The notes under the pieces were generated by a model. That model was not told the DNA's origin. It searched no databases and saw nothing but the letters and a program-made list of their open reading frames with translations. This document shows, in pieces, positions 11,144 through 22,087 of a DNA stretch of 64,000 nucleotides (its first letter is position 1; every line of letters starts with the position of its first letter). Made by a program: the position numbers and the translations under genes. The DNA comes from Shinisaurus crocodilurus (taxonomy: Eukaryota; Chordata; Lepidosauria; Squamata; Shinisauridae). The DNA lies in NCBI GenBank assembly GCA_021292165.1, contig CM037876.1, positions 284,368,521-284,432,520 of the forward strand, written 5' to 3'.

Positions 11144-12916
11144 GTGTCAGGAAAGCTAAAGCTGAATGAGCTAAGGTTAGCGAGGGATGCTAAAAACAAC
11201 AAGAAAGCTTTCTTCAGATACATGCATAGTAAAAGACAGAGGAAAGAAATGGTGGTTCAACTACACAATGAGGATGGCAAATTGATAACAGAAGACAAAG
11301 AAAAGGCAGAAGTGTTCAATTCCTACTTCGGCTCGGTCTTCTCCCAAAAGAGAGTCTATGACCCCTCTGGCAAACCTGAAGTGCAGACTGTATGGACAGG
11401 ATTGCACCTTGAGATTGATAAGCAAATGGTTAAGGAGCACCTGATTACTCTGAACGAGTTTAAATCTCCAGGGCCTGACGAGCTGCATCCTAGAGTAATA
11501 AAGGAACTGGCAGAAGAACTCTCAGAACCACTGTCTATTATCTTTGAGAAATCATGGAGGACAGGTGAAGTGCCAGATGACTGGAGGAGGGCAAATGTTG
11601 TTCCCATCTTCAAAAAGGGCAAGAAGGAAGAACCTGGGAACTATAGGCCAGTCAGTCTGACATCAATCCCTGGGAAATTTTTGGAGCAGATTATAAAAAA
11701 GTCAGTCTGCAAGCACCTTGAAAACAATGCAGTGATTACTAGAAGCCAGCATGGATTTGTCAAGAACAAATCCTGCCAGACTAATCTGATCTCATTTTTT
11801 GATTGGGTAATCTCCCTTGTGTACTGTGGGAATGCTGTGGACATAATATATCTGGACTTCAGCAAAGCTTTTGACAAAGTGCCTCATGATATCCTGATTA
11901 GCAAGCTAGCTAGAAGCGGGCTAGATGGAACAACTATCAGGTGGATCCACAATTGGCTAAAGAATCGGACTCAAAGAGTGCTTATCAATGGTTCCTTCTC
12001 AAACTGGGGAGAGGTAACGAACAGAGTACCACAGTGCTTGGTCCTGGGCCCAGTGCTCTTCAACATTTTTATTAATGACTTGGAAGAGGAGGTGCAGGGA
12101 ATGCTTATCAAATTTGCAGATGACACAAAGTTGGGTGGAACAGCTAATACTCTGGAAGACAGAAACAAAATTTAAAGCGATCTCGATAGGCTGGAGCGCT
12201 GGACTGAAAACAACAGAATGAAATTTAATAGGGATAAATGCCAAGTGCTGCACCTAGGGAGAAGAAACCAAATGCAAAGTTACAGAATGGGGGACACTTG
12301 GCTCAACAGTACTACAAGTGAGAAGGATCTTGGAGTTGTGGTAGATCACAAACTGAATATGAGCCAGCAATGCGATGTGGCTGCAAAGAAGGCAAATGCT
12401 ATTTTGGGCTGTATTAATAGAAGTATAGCTTCCAAATTGCGTGAAGTGATAATTCCCCTTTACTCAGCACTGGTTAGGCCTCATCTTGAGTACTGCGTCC
12501 AGTTCTGGGCACCACACTTTAAGAAGGACGTAGACAAACTGGAGAGGGTTCAGAGGAGGGCAACAAGGATGATAAAGGGACTGGAAACAAGGCCCTATGA
12601 GGAGAGACTGAAAGAACTGGGCTTGTCTAACCTTCAGAAGAGGAGACTGAGGGGAGATATGATCGCACTCTTCCAGTATTTGAAGGGATGTCACACAGAG
12701 CAGGGCCAGGATCTCTTCTCGATCATCCCAGTTTGCAAGACACGGAATAATGGGCTCAAGTTACAGGAACCCAGGTTCCACCTAAACATCAGGAAAAATG
12801 TCCTGACTGTCAGAGCAATAAGACAATGGTACCAACTACCTAGGGAGGTGGTGGACTCTCCCACTCTGGAGGCATTCAAGGTGCAGCTGGACAGCCGTCT
12901 GTCAGGGATGCTTTGA
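11144..12916 (+). pseudogene. CR1 ORF2 reverse transcriptase, broken
   Basis: Encodes the CR1-clade non-LTR reverse transcriptase that copies the element at its genomic target. Visible blocks: RLARDAKNNKKAFFRYM, then VVPIFKKGKKEEPGNYRPVS (finger/palm), SQHGFVKNKSC, YLDFSKAFDKVPH (catalytic Asp region), a LGPVLFNIFINDL block, and FADDTKLGG in place of the canonical YADD-type box at about 12113-12140. A stop near 12175 breaks the frame. The remainder (12218-12916) has the connection and C-terminal part ending LEAFKVQLDSRLSGML. A G-to-C change also turns the usual VPQGSVLGP motif into VPQCLVLGP. Active-site residues remain, but the ORF is interrupted and lacks an intact N-terminus, so no functional product is expected. 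Confidence 0.9.
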
Positions 12917-13012
12917 CCTGGATCCCTGCATTGAGCAGGGGGTTGGACTCGATGGCCTTGTAGGCCCCTTCCAACTCTACTTTTCTATTAAGTTTCTATT
13001 AAGTTTCTATGA

Positions 13013-13451
13013 AGCTGCAATCCTCACAGAAGCTGGAGGAAAATGGATTTTCCCAGCAACAATATATTTGTGAAGAAAGGGACTCTGCCAACCAACCCTT
13101 TACTCCAGACCAGAGATCAAGGTGCAAAACTGCCAGCCTTAGCTCTGCAGTCTTGACTTGATTGTCTCAGGGCCTTGCCCTTGTCTATACTCTGGATTTA
13201 GCGCTGAACCACAGAGGAACCACACACACCGTGTGGGTTAAAACCAGGAAAGTTTATTTAAGGTAAACAGGTTACAACAAAAGGTGGGAAATGAGGGAAG
13301 GGGGAAAGGTGGGGAAGATACTTTGGTATACACAGTAGAGCTACAAAATAACAAAGCTGGTTCCTTTACTATATCTTCCAGGCACTCTGTTTACCTGGGA
13401 GCTGGTCCTCTTCAGGGCTGCCTCAGCAAAAGCCCTACCACATGTGCAGAC
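13013..13451. other. Unassigned stretch
   Basis: No gene recognised. Together with 13614-13690 it contains two related segments (TCAGGGCTGCCTCAGCAA at about 13414 and TCAGGGCTTGCCTCAGCAAC at about 13647), hinting at an old repetitive unit that the MITE at 13460 has split. Confidence 0.4.
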
Positions 13452-13459
13452 CACAACAC

Positions 13460-13605
13460 CAGGGCTTTTTTTCTGGTGGAACTCACCGGAACTGAGTTCC
13501 AGCACCTTTTCTTCTATTAATTGCATTACAATTTAATCGCCATCTACTCCCGAGGAAATGTAATCCAAGAGTTCCGGTACCCTTTTCTCCAGAAAAAAAG
13601 CACTG
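13460..13605. mobile_element. hAT MITE, 146 bp
   Basis: Termini CAGGGCTTTTTTTCTGG and, inward from the right, CAGTGCTTTTTTTCTGG match at 16 of 17 bases. A perfect 8-bp target duplication CACAACAC lies at 13452-13459 and 13606-13613. The interior has paired GGAACT/AGTTCC segments. No ORF of note. Confidence 0.95.
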
Positions 13606-13613
13606 CACAACAC

Positions 13614-15397
13614 CCACCCTAAAGCTAGGGGTTGGTGGTCCTCCTCAGGGCTTGCCTCAGCAACAGCCCTAATTCAGCTAGTTTCACCAGGAGTTACCTG
13701 GATCTTGAGGCTGGATCTTGAGGCCAGACCGAAGTTCTGGACCTCCTCGCAGCTTGCTGCCCATGATCAACAACAACCAAAACCAGAAGCCACAGCAGCA
13801 GTATAGATTCTCCCCCCCCCGCTCCCTTCAGTAGCCCGGCTGTCTTTAGCCAATCAGGATGAACTTCACCTGGCCCAGGCAGAGGGGAGGGGTGGCTCAT
13901 GACTAGCTTACATTTGCATACGAATGCCTGTGGCACAGGGGGATCAAAGAGAACTATGCATTTGCAGAAGACTCTTGGCGCCTAGAGTCTTCGGAAGAAC
14001 TATGTACATTTTGCATGGGATTCCCACCTCCAACTGGGATTATACTTGTTTACACCTGAGGAGGTGTTGTGTGTGTGGTGCAGGAAACTCTGAGGCTTTT
14101 TCCTTCACAATATTGTTCCTTGTTGAGATGTAAAGTATTTTGAGGTGGCTTGGTCTCCAATGGGCCACTAAGACCCATTAGTGTAATAAAAGACCTGCTA
14201 TGGTGAGATGAAAACTCCTAGGACTGGTTTGTTGATATGGATCAACACAATTGCCTACAAGTTTTTGGACTCCCTTTGGGGGTGTGGATTTGGGCGCTAT
14301 CATGATGAGTGCCTGCGCTTCAGAATTTACCACTACACCACTGAGTACAGATATTTGGTAAGAAAAATCTGTCCCTTTCTCAGAAGCCCACTAGACAGAG
14401 ACAAAGCGGGAGGGGGAGAGAGAAAAGGGAATAGCAGAGGGGGGGGGGGTTGGCAGGAAGAGAGAGAGAGAAAAGGGTGGCGGTGGCCCTGCCCACTGCT
14501 GGCTTCAGCCTTACTCACAGCTGGCATGCAGTCCTTGACCACCCAAGAGAATGTGGCACTTGACCAAAAAAAAAAGGGTTCCCCATTGAGTTAGGGCCTT
14601 TTGCTATAGGCCACTTTGGTCAAATTAGTGTTCAAATTACAGGGGAAAGCCAGAGGGAACCCAGCCCTTTTACTTCATCTGTTGGCCCCCACATAGCCCT
14701 CATTGTTAGGAGCCAAAAATGGGATTTGACTAAAACTGGGAGGAGTCAGTGGTGGGGCTTGCAGATTTCAAGAAGGGCCCTCCCTACCGGCTCCCAACCA
14801 GTAATTTGAGCACTGCCTCTAATGTTACTGGGACAACAATTCTCTGCGGCCTGCCCCTCAAAGGTTTCACTGGCATGGCTGAAATTGCTCAGACCACAGG
14901 TGGTACCACTTCACAGATGTATGGCAATATCTGTTAAGGAGGGATGATGAGGATGATGGTGGTGGTGGTGGTGGTGGTGCATAGAGCATGCAAACCAAAT
15001 TGCTAGCCAGGGAAAAAATGTACTTTCTCCCTTTGAGAAGATCTTTCAATACTTCTTTCTTAGTTCTGCAGCCAAAACATTTTTACTCTCCTTGCTGCTG
15101 TTCACTAGAACATTTGGCTCCCTTTCCTGAGCTGATTTGAAATCCTTTTCAGTAGCTGCCGCTGTCTCTGGTGCATTCAGAGGTTGCAAATCGCCCTGCT
15201 TGCTTGACTTGCATTCCTGACAAACTGGCTGCACTCTTTCACCCCTCGACACTAGTCTGGGAATTGAACAGCTTTGATCTGAAAACCCAGTGCTGACATC
15301 CTCAGACTGAAAATATTAGATAATGATGATGCTTTTACTTCTACACTGACTGACAAATATTTAAAGGACATTTTTAAAAATGAGATTAAAAATTAAA
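13614..15397. other. Unassigned stretch with simple repeats
   Basis: No gene recognised. Contains a G run at 14441-14450, an (AG)n tract near 14459-14475 and a (GGT)n tract at 14957-14979. Open frames here show no family features. Confidence 0.4.
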
Positions 15398-15401
15398 ACA
15401 T

Positions 15402-15460
15402 TAGAGAGCAATCCTATGGCTCCCAGACAGCATCTGAGGGGAGCCATAATATATGGTGGA
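15402..15460 (+). repeat. Interspersed repeat end shared with 63945-64000
   Basis: The segment GAGAGCAATCCTATGG followed by an AGACAGCATCTGAGGGG block recurs at the right edge of the window (63945-64000). Two copies show it is an interspersed family. Class not identified, and I cannot place its other end. Confidence 0.55.
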
Positions 15461-15837
15461 ACAGCCCCTCTCCAAGGCTGAAAACGGAGCTACGGACCTT
15501 GTGTGTGGGGGGGATTCCTGCTCAGATTTCCTCCCTCCCAGCTGCCATAGGAAAGCTCCGCAGCAGTTCCTCTTCCACAGTCATTGTCGTGACCTTGGAC
15601 AAGGTTGGGGAGAGGGGCAACGGAGCATGCCAGTGGGTGGTGAGGGGAGAGGCCATGGATCTAGTGGACTCTGTGCCCCGCCCCCGGCAGCACGACCAAG
15701 CTAGAGGGGCTCAGAGGCCCAGCAAGCGGGAAATGCTATTTGGTGGTCGGAGAGGTGAAAAATCGCCTCCATTGCTCCTCTTGCCCTGCCGGCAACAATC
15801 TGGCAGGGCATAGAATTCTTGAAGGTCAGTGTGTCAC

Positions 15838-16112
15838 TGAGCCAGTGTGGTGAGAGTGCTGGACTGGGACTCGGGAGATCCAGGTTCTAGTCCCCGCTCG
15901 GGAGATCCAGGTTCTAGTCCCCTGCTCGGCTATGCTATGAAACTCACTGGGTGACTTTGGGCCAGTCACTGACTCTCAGCATAACCTACCTCACAGGGTT
16001 GTTGTGAGGATAAAATGGAGAGGAGGATGATTATGTAAGCCGCCTTGGGTTCCTTGCAGGAAAAAAAGGCAGGGTATAAATATAATAAATACATAAAATA
16101 AGTAAATAAAAG
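15838..16112 (+). mobile_element. Sauria-type SINE with internal duplication
   Basis: Begins GAGCCAGTGTGGTGAGAGTG, has the tRNA-like promoter region and the body CTCACTGGGTGACTTTGGGC, then CTACCTCACAGGGTTGTTGT, ending in an AT-rich (AAATAAATA)-type tail. A segment of about 28 bp (CGGGAGATCCAGGTTCTAGT...) is repeated in tandem at about 15871-15927, in the second promoter box area. Typical of squamate genomes. Confidence 0.9.
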
Positions 16113-17296
16113 GTCTCCAGTCTCGGAGGCTTCAGTCCAGTGGGCAGCAGTCCAGTAGGATTATGCCCTTAGAAAAGTATATAAATTTGAAGATAGAAAC
16201 TGTATATTAAAATGGAGGAATAATATTTATAGCTGTTTCTTGATTCTTTTAATGACAGGAAGGTTTGAAAGTAAGTAGTTTTGAAAAAAGTCAATTAGAA
16301 TTAACTGAAACAAGAACCACGGGAACAAAAAATATTAAACAGGATTGGACTAGGCAAGAATGTCTGATAGAATTGAGGAACTAATTAATAAGATAAGAAA
16401 ACATAATGCAATAGTAAAAGATTCCTTGAAGGAACAAAAGACAGACAGTTGGTAACCTCCTTAGTTAATTTTTGGATTAATCTATTATTAGAATTGAAAG
16501 AAAAATGAGGGAAAAGTGACAGTTTTTAGATTACAATCAAGATATTTAGGCAAAAATAAAGGACTCAGGTACATTTTGATCAAATTCTATGACAATGGAC
16601 TTAAGAGGTTAATTGAAAAGGCTTTTATGGCAAAATCCTGAAATTTCTATTAGTCAAACATTCAAGTCCTCTCAGACCTTTCACCAGAAACATTAACAGT
16701 GCAATCCTGTGCGTGTCTATTCAGAAGTAAGCCCCATTTAGTTCAATGGGATTTACTCCTAGGTAAGCGTGTGTAGGACTGCAGCTTAAGAAACACAGAG
16801 CTTTATGGCTTGTCATTACAATTTTATTGAAAAACAAAATGAATTATCATGGCATTTTCCATTTAAACCCCACTTATATTATTTACATGCAGGTCAGATA
16901 AAATGTGCCTGTAATTCAGAAGAAAATAAACTTGTTTTGGAACAGAGTAAGAAATCTGATCATATTAGAGCTGAATTAATAGCTTTGTATGATCTGGTCA
17001 TACATGCACACGAGAAATTCTTGATGCTGGTTACATTTTGTACAAGTTGTGATGGTGCACTGGAGGGCACCAGTTTGGGGAAGGCTGCTGTACTGTATAG
17101 GAGCTATTTAATTTGTCATTGATATATCAATAGGTTGATATAATGGCCAAATAATCTTTTTAATGTTCTGCTCTGTCTGCCTGTATTTGCTTGGAATGTC
17201 TCATCTGTAGATGGTGATGTTTGCTTTTTTCTGCTTCCTTCTGGAGAAGGAGTTGCTTTTTAAATCACATAAATAATTATTCTTTAACAGGCATAG
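16113..17296. other. Unassigned AT-rich stretch
   Basis: No gene recognised. Apart from the foldback repeat at 16698-16790, the 105-codon frame at 16805-17122 has no recognisable features. A-rich coding-like stretches near 16260-16600 could be an old L1 ORF1 remnant, but I cannot support that. Confidence 0.35.
16698..16790. repeat. Foldback interspersed repeat
   Basis: Imperfect inverted repeat: GTGCAATCCTGTGCGTGTCT at the left and its approximate complement (GTGTGTAGGACTGCAGC) at the right, around TCAATGGGATTTACTCC. A related copy in opposite orientation lies at 51615-51698. Small MITE-like family, class unassigned. Confidence 0.65.
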
Positions 17297-17795
17297 TTAG
17301 AAATTATAACAAAAATGTATTGTCCTTAATGCCACTGAGGCTACTTGAGCCTCAAGTGATAAAGATGAATCTAATAGCACTTCCACACTGAGAGCCAGTG
17401 TGGTGTAGCGGTTACAGTGTTGGACAGGGGCTCGAGAGATCCAGGTTTTAGTCCCCAGTCGGCCATGAAGCTCACTGGGTGACTTTGGGCAGGTCACTGA
17501 CTCTCAGCCTAACCTACCTCACAGGGTTGTTGTGAGGGAAAATGGAGAGGAGGATTATGTAAGCCGCCTTGGGGTCCTTGCAGGAAAAAAGGCGGGATAT
17601 AAATATAATAATTAAATAATAAATACTATACACGGATTATTTAGTTTAGGGAAAGCGCAATCCCCTTCAGAGCTGGTTGAACAACACCTTCCCTGGCAGA
17701 CATACTGCAGACCAACAGCGCCTCAGACTTGTCAGGTCTGAGTTTCAATTTATTAACCCTCAGCCAGACTCTTATTGCTCCCATACACTGGATCA
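17297..17795 (-). mobile_element. L2 LINE fragment split by a SINE
   Basis: The outer parts (17297-17389 and 17640-17795) translate on the minus strand to L2 RT pieces: LRVNKLKLRPDKSEALLV upstream and LLDSSLSLEAQVASVAL downstream. They parallel the contiguous copy at 19.0-19.2 kb (MRANKLRLNPDKTEMLLV and LLEPSLSLEAQVASVAR). A Sauria SINE sits exactly between them. Confidence 0.85.
17391..17635 (+). mobile_element. Sauria-type SINE nested in L2
   Basis: Head AGAGCCAGTGTGGTGTAGCG, B-box-like region and CTACCTCACAGGGTTGTTGT body, with a (ATAAT)-type tail. Inserted into the L2 fragment at 17297-17795, hence younger than that fragment. Confidence 0.9.
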
Positions 17796-18094
17796 ATACT
17801 TTTTTTTGCCTCACTCCAAAATATAAAATATATTTATATTTTATATATATTTTAAAAATTAAATTGAGTTTACACCTAAAAAAACCCCAAAGTGTCAATG
17901 TGACAAACAGGAGTTTGAAAACATCTATCATACAAGTACTGTACATACTTCTGAGGACCAGAATTGGATGCAGGCTCCTTTTTGAGAGTATCTTGGGTGG
18001 CAAACCCAAGTTTGTTGCTGTGAAATGTGTGAAGTGTCTACTTAGTATTAGTAGCTGGAGATTTGTCTTGTAGCTTACAAAAGACTCATCTTCG

Positions 18095-18175
18095 CACATA
18101 ATTATACTATGGATTTTGCTACCACAAGATGTTGTGATTGCCCCCAACTTGGATGGTTTTAAAAGGGGATTAGAC
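18095..18175 (+). mobile_element. CR1/L3-like LINE, left half of a split copy
   Basis: Encodes LPQDVVIAPNLDGFKRGLD in one frame, the C-terminal signature of a CR1/L3-type LINE. The next codons (TFMED) are found 15.1 kb away at 33290 after an identical 8-bp sequence GATTAGAC. The related copy at 45845-46192 is uninterrupted and has the same protein motif and order, which supports the split. Confidence 0.8.
18168..18175. repeat. Target-site duplication, left (8 bp)
   Basis: GATTAGAC, repeated exactly at 33282-33289, flanks the 15.1-kb composite insertion. Eight bases is the hAT signature. Confidence 0.85.
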
Positions 18176-18521
18176 TAAGGTCACCATTTTTTTCAAATTT
18201 AAAACCAGGACATTTATTTATTTATTTTATTTCTATACTGCCCCACAGCTGAAGCTCTCTGGGTGGTTCACAACAGTTTGTACATAAAACAACAATAAAA
18301 ACATACAAAATAGTTAATAAGATTAAAAACCAAATTAAAAAGCACAGTTTAAAATACAATCCAAAAGTTAATAAAACTAAGTCTACAGGTGACAATCCCC
18401 CCCCCCGTGCTATTTTGAGCTCTTAACTATTGAATGCCTTGGCATAGAGGGAAGTCTTAACCTGGCGCCGAAAAGATAGTAAGGTTGGTGCCAGGCGGGT
18501 CTCAGTGGGGAGCTAATTCCA

Positions 18522-20260
18522 TCATTGGGGGGCTACCACTGAGAAGGCCCTCCTCCTTGTTGTTACCAACTGAGCCTCTCTTGGAGGTGGCAGTTGTAGG
18601 AGGGCCCCAGATGTTGAGTGTAGTGTCCGGGTAGATTGTGGGTTGGGAGAGACGAGACGTTCCATCAGGTATTGTGGTCCTAAGCTGTGTAGGGCTTTAT
18701 AGGTTAGAACCAGCATCTTGAATTTGGCTCGGAAGCATATTGGCAGCCAGTGCAAATGGGCCAGAACCGGTGTAATGTGCTCGGACCTTCTGGTCCCCGC
18801 AATAAGCCTGGCTGCCGCATTTTGCACAAGCTGCAGCTTCCGAACAGTCTTCAAAGGCAGCCCCACGTAGAGTGCATTGCAGTAGTCTAGTTTAGAGATC
18901 ACCAGAGCATAGATTACTGAGACCAGGCTATCCCTGTCCAGATAGGGGCATAGCTGGGCCACCAGCCGGAGCTGGTAGAAGGCACTCCTTGCCACTGAGG
19001 CCACTTGAGCCTCAAGTGACAAAGATGGCTCCAGGAGTACCCCCAACATACGAACCTTCTCCTTCAAGGGGAGTGCAACCCCATGCAGAACAGGTTGAAT
19101 ACCCTCCATCCGGTCAAAGGAACCACCCACTAACAGCATCTCAGTCTTGTCTGGATTGAGCCTCAGTTTGTTAGCCCTCATCCAGTCCATTGTCGCAGCC
19201 AGGCACCGGTTCAGCACATCCACAGCCTCACCTGCTGAAGATGAAAAGGAGAAATAGAGCTGTCCTGTGTGTCATCAGCGTACTGATGGCAACGCACTCC
19301 AAAACTCTGGATGCCCCCACTCAGTGGTTTCATGTAGATGTAAAATAGCATGGGGGATAAGATTGACCCCTGAGGAACCCCGTACTGGAGAGTCCATGGG
19401 GCCGAGCAACATTCCCCAAGCACCACCCTCTGGAGCCGGCCATCCAAGTAGGAGCAGAACCATTGCAATGCAGTGCCCCCCACCCCCAACTCAGACAGCC
19501 GCTCCAGAAGGATACCATGGTTGATGGTATCGAAAGCCGCCGAGAGATCCAGGAGTATCAACAGGGTCGCACTCCCCCTGTCTCTTCTCCCGACATAGGT
19601 CATCATACAGGGCGACCAAAGCTGTTTCTGTGCCAAAACCAGGCCTGAACCCAGACTGAAATGGATCCAGATAATCAGTCTCCTCCAAGAGAACCTGGAG
19701 CTGGTTGGCCACCACCCGCTCAAGGACCTTGCCCAGGAAAGGAACATTCGCCACCGGCCTAAAGTTGTTGAGATCTTCTGGGTCCAGAGAGGGTTTCTTC
19801 AGGAGTGGTCTCACCACCACGGCCTGTTTCAGGTGGCATGGGACCACTCCCTCTCACAAGGAGGCATTGATCACCTCTCTGGCCCAGCTGGCCGTTCCCT
19901 CCCTGCTAGTTTTTAAAAGCCAAGAGGAGCAAGGATCCAGAACAGACGTGCACGAACCCGTCCAAGCACCTTGTCAACATCCTCGAGCTGTACCAACTGA
20001 AACTCATCCAAAATAACTAGACCAGGCTGTGTTCCTCTCCTGATTCTACTGCTATAACATTGGAGTCTAAGTCCCTGCAGATGCAAGATATTTTTTTCCT
20101 GGAAGTGCCTAGCGAATATATTGCAGCGGGCATCAGATGGGTCGATGATGTCCCTGGGGCCAGCGTACAACAGGCCCCGGGCGACCCAAAAGAGCTCCAC
20201 TGGGCAGCAAAGAGATAATTGGATAGAGGCAGTGAGATGTTGTCTCTTTGCCACCCTCAC
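18522..20260 (-). pseudogene. L2 ORF2 reverse transcriptase region, broken
   Basis: Minus-strand frames in order: 20260-19913 (ARHFQEKNI...), 19847-19491 (VVRPLLKKPSLDPEDLNNFR, VPFLGKVLERVVANQLQ, DPFQSGFRPGFGTETAL), 19747-19211 (LLILLDLSAAFDTINHGILL, QYGVPQGSILSPMLFYIYM, and the catalytic box HQYADDTQ), and 19223-18522 (MRANKLRLNPDKTEMLLV, LSLEAQVASVARSAFYQL, LDYCNALYVGLPLKTVRKLQ, HITPVLAHLHWLPICFRAKF). The YADD box is kept, but shifts of frame between the blocks break the ORF. It normally encodes the RT that copies L2 RNA at the nick. Closest in-window relative: 62308-63207. Confidence 0.9.
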
Positions 20261-20326
20261 TGCCTCTAGGTATACCTGACTATAGGCATGTATCAGGGCT
20301 CGATTGCATCCACTAGGAGTTTTCTT

Positions 20327-21470
20327 CTACCTGCACTCAAGCTGTCTCCTGTTTTGCTTCATCACTCTCAGTTCTGGGGTATACCACGGAGTCGTACGAG
20401 CTCTACTACAGAGTGGGAGCTCAGGAGCGATCGTGTCAACCACCCGGGTCATCTCTCTATTCCAGAGATCAACCAGGGATTCGACAGGACCGCCAGCCAT
20501 ATCAGCCGGAAACCCCCCAAGGGCCCTCTGGAAACCATCCGGATTCATCAGCCTCCGGGGGTGGACCATCTTAATAGGTCCCCGTCCCCCACCCTTGCAG
20601 AGGGGGAAAGTTGCCATTAGCCTAAATCTCAGCAGGTAGTGATCTGACCATGACAAGGGGACTGATTCAAAGTCCCCCACCTTCAGATCACCATCTCCAT
20701 GCTCGGCTGAAAAAAACAGGTCTAGAGTGTGCCCTGCTACATGTGTTGGGCCGATGACATGTTGGGACAGTCCCATGGTTGTCATGGAGTCCATGAATTC
20801 CTGAGCCACACCAGACAAGGTGCCCTCAGCATGGATGTTAACATCCCCCAGGACCAACAGCCTGGGGGACCTCAGCATCGCCAGCGAGACCACCTCCGTC
20901 AGCTCAGCCAGGCAGTCTGTTGAGCAGTGGGGTGGGCGGTACACCAACAGAATCCCTAATCTGTCGCGCTGGCCCAACACAAGGTGCAAACACTCCAGAC
21001 CAGTAGTCAGACGGACAGGGAGCCTGGAGAGAGAGAGAGAGAATTCCTATAGACCACGACAACCCCCCCTCCCCGGCCCTCAGGTCTCCCCTGATGCTGC
21101 ACCAAGTACCCCGGTGGGCAAAGCTGGGAGAGACTAACTCCTCCCTGTTCTCCCACCCAGGTCTCGATAATGCATGCCAGATCGGCCGCCTCATCCACTA
21201 TTAAATCATGGATGAGGGAGGTATTATATAATGTTGCACCAACCTGGCATTTAGAAGCAGCATCCAGAGACCTGAGGGCAGGCTGATAGGGCAACCACCA
21301 AACCTGCGGGTGCGAGGAGGACCGGAACAAGGCACAGCCATTAAGTGTCTGGGCTGTGTTCCCCTTACCTGGCTAGTCCTCCTCCCAATGCCATATCTCC
21401 CTCTACCCATCACTACACTAATTGGGGGGGCCCACAGAACCCCCCACTTGGCCCCATGACTCCCCTCCAA
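20327..21470 (-). pseudogene. L2 ORF2 apurinic-type endonuclease region, broken
   Basis: Three overlapping minus-strand frames (21470-21201, 21330-21007 and 20989-20327) encode the L2 endonuclease: SLIHDLIVDEAADLACIIET, the ETW box with GGGVVVVYRNSLSL, then GILLVYRPP, LVLGDVNIHAEG (metal/phosphate-binding D and N), GHTLDLFF and WSDHYLLRF (catalytic SDH). These correspond to the APE-like endonuclease that nicks target DNA. Catalytic residues are recognisable, but the frames are disjoined, so it is nonfunctional. Upstream of 21470 only weak L2 similarity is visible. Confidence 0.85.
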
Positions 21471-21568
21471 GGCACATGTTCAGGCCCTAGACAGGGAAAA
21501 ACAATCCCCCCCGCCACCAAGGGCACCGAGCAACAAATAGCAGTGTTAGGGGGGTGGCCCTTGCCCTT

Positions 21569-22065
21569 TGTAGAAGTAAAATTTGTCCAGACTTCTGTTT
21601 AAACAGAAAAGTCAGACCATTCCTCTTGTTCCTTCCAGGAACATGTCCTGACAAGTCAGACCCTTTCCTTGACCTTTCACAGAACAACCCTGAGGGCAAA
21701 TCACCCATCTGTTGATTTGCCTAAGCCTCCTTCCTGCTTATGCTAAAAGTACAGTGAGCCAGCATCACTTTGGGATTATCACCTTGGGAAAGACCACTGA
21801 TTAGCATGATGGCTGGAAGATGGGCAATACCTGATCTTTTGTTTTTTTGTTTAAATGTCTCCTTTTGAATTGTCTCTGTTTCCTATACTGACTCAATTGT
21901 CACCTGACCTCTACATGATGCTATTTAGTATAAATGGAAGTGTCTCCCTTGCATTGTTGTTGGCATTCCTGACTGCGCTCAGATGCCATCCGTGAATTCA
22001 CTAATAAACTTTCCTCTCTAAGAACCTCTTCAAAACACAACACAGTGGTTCATTTTTCCACAACA
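21569..22065 (+). promoter_or_regulatory. 5' LTR, 497 bp
   Basis: Starts TGTAGAAGTAAAA and ends CCACAACA (TG...CA ends, with a short inverted terminal TGT/ACA). A TATA-box TATAAAT is at 21929-21935 and a poly(A) signal AATAAA at 22003-22008, so R should begin near 21955-21965 and end about 22020-22030. U3 contains an imperfect direct repeat (AAGTCAGACCATTCC and AAGTCAGACCCTTTCC at about 21610 and 21654). The LTR would drive transcription of the provirus. Confidence 0.95.
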
Positions 22066-22069
22066 ATCT

Positions 22070-22087
22070 TGGTGCCGTGACTCGGAT
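22070..22087 (+). other. Primer binding site, tRNA-His type
   Basis: TGGTGCCGTGACTCGGAT is complementary to the 3' end of vertebrate tRNA-His as I know it. It begins 4 bases after the LTR end (linker ATCT), slightly longer than the common 1-3 bases. Confidence 0.85.

Larger units (their letters stand above)
10100..12995 (+). mobile_element. CR1 LINE, long copy, interrupted by a hAT element
   Basis: Runs from the end of the endonuclease part (GESDHVILEF near 10205) through the RT to the CR1 3' block GGGGGTTGGACTCGATGGCC at 12938-12957, with a short (AAGTTTCTATT)-type tail to about 13012. A 559-bp hAT element sits at 10335-10893. Joining the sequence across its 8-bp duplication restores an uninterrupted CR1 reading (KVPWPATLMRKGAQDG), which confirms later insertion. 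The N-terminal endonuclease start is missing, so the copy is 5'-truncated. Confidence 0.9.
18210..21568 (-). mobile_element. L2 LINE, long degraded copy
   Basis: Reads leftward. The L2-type 3' tail (a TTTATTTATTTTATTTC stretch on the plus strand) ends near 18210, and coding remnants of endonuclease and RT extend to about 21470. At 21568 it abuts the provirus, so its 5' part may have been cut away or may continue, unrecognised, past 30436. Multiple frame changes make it inactive. Confidence 0.85.

Noticed and set aside
16805..17122. 105-codon frame starting MACHYNFIEKQNE
   Set aside because: No recognisable domain; AT-rich flanks and no splice or promoter context.
17391..17470. tRNA gene
   Set aside because: The tRNA-like boxes belong to the head of a Sauria SINE and do not fold as a mature tRNA.
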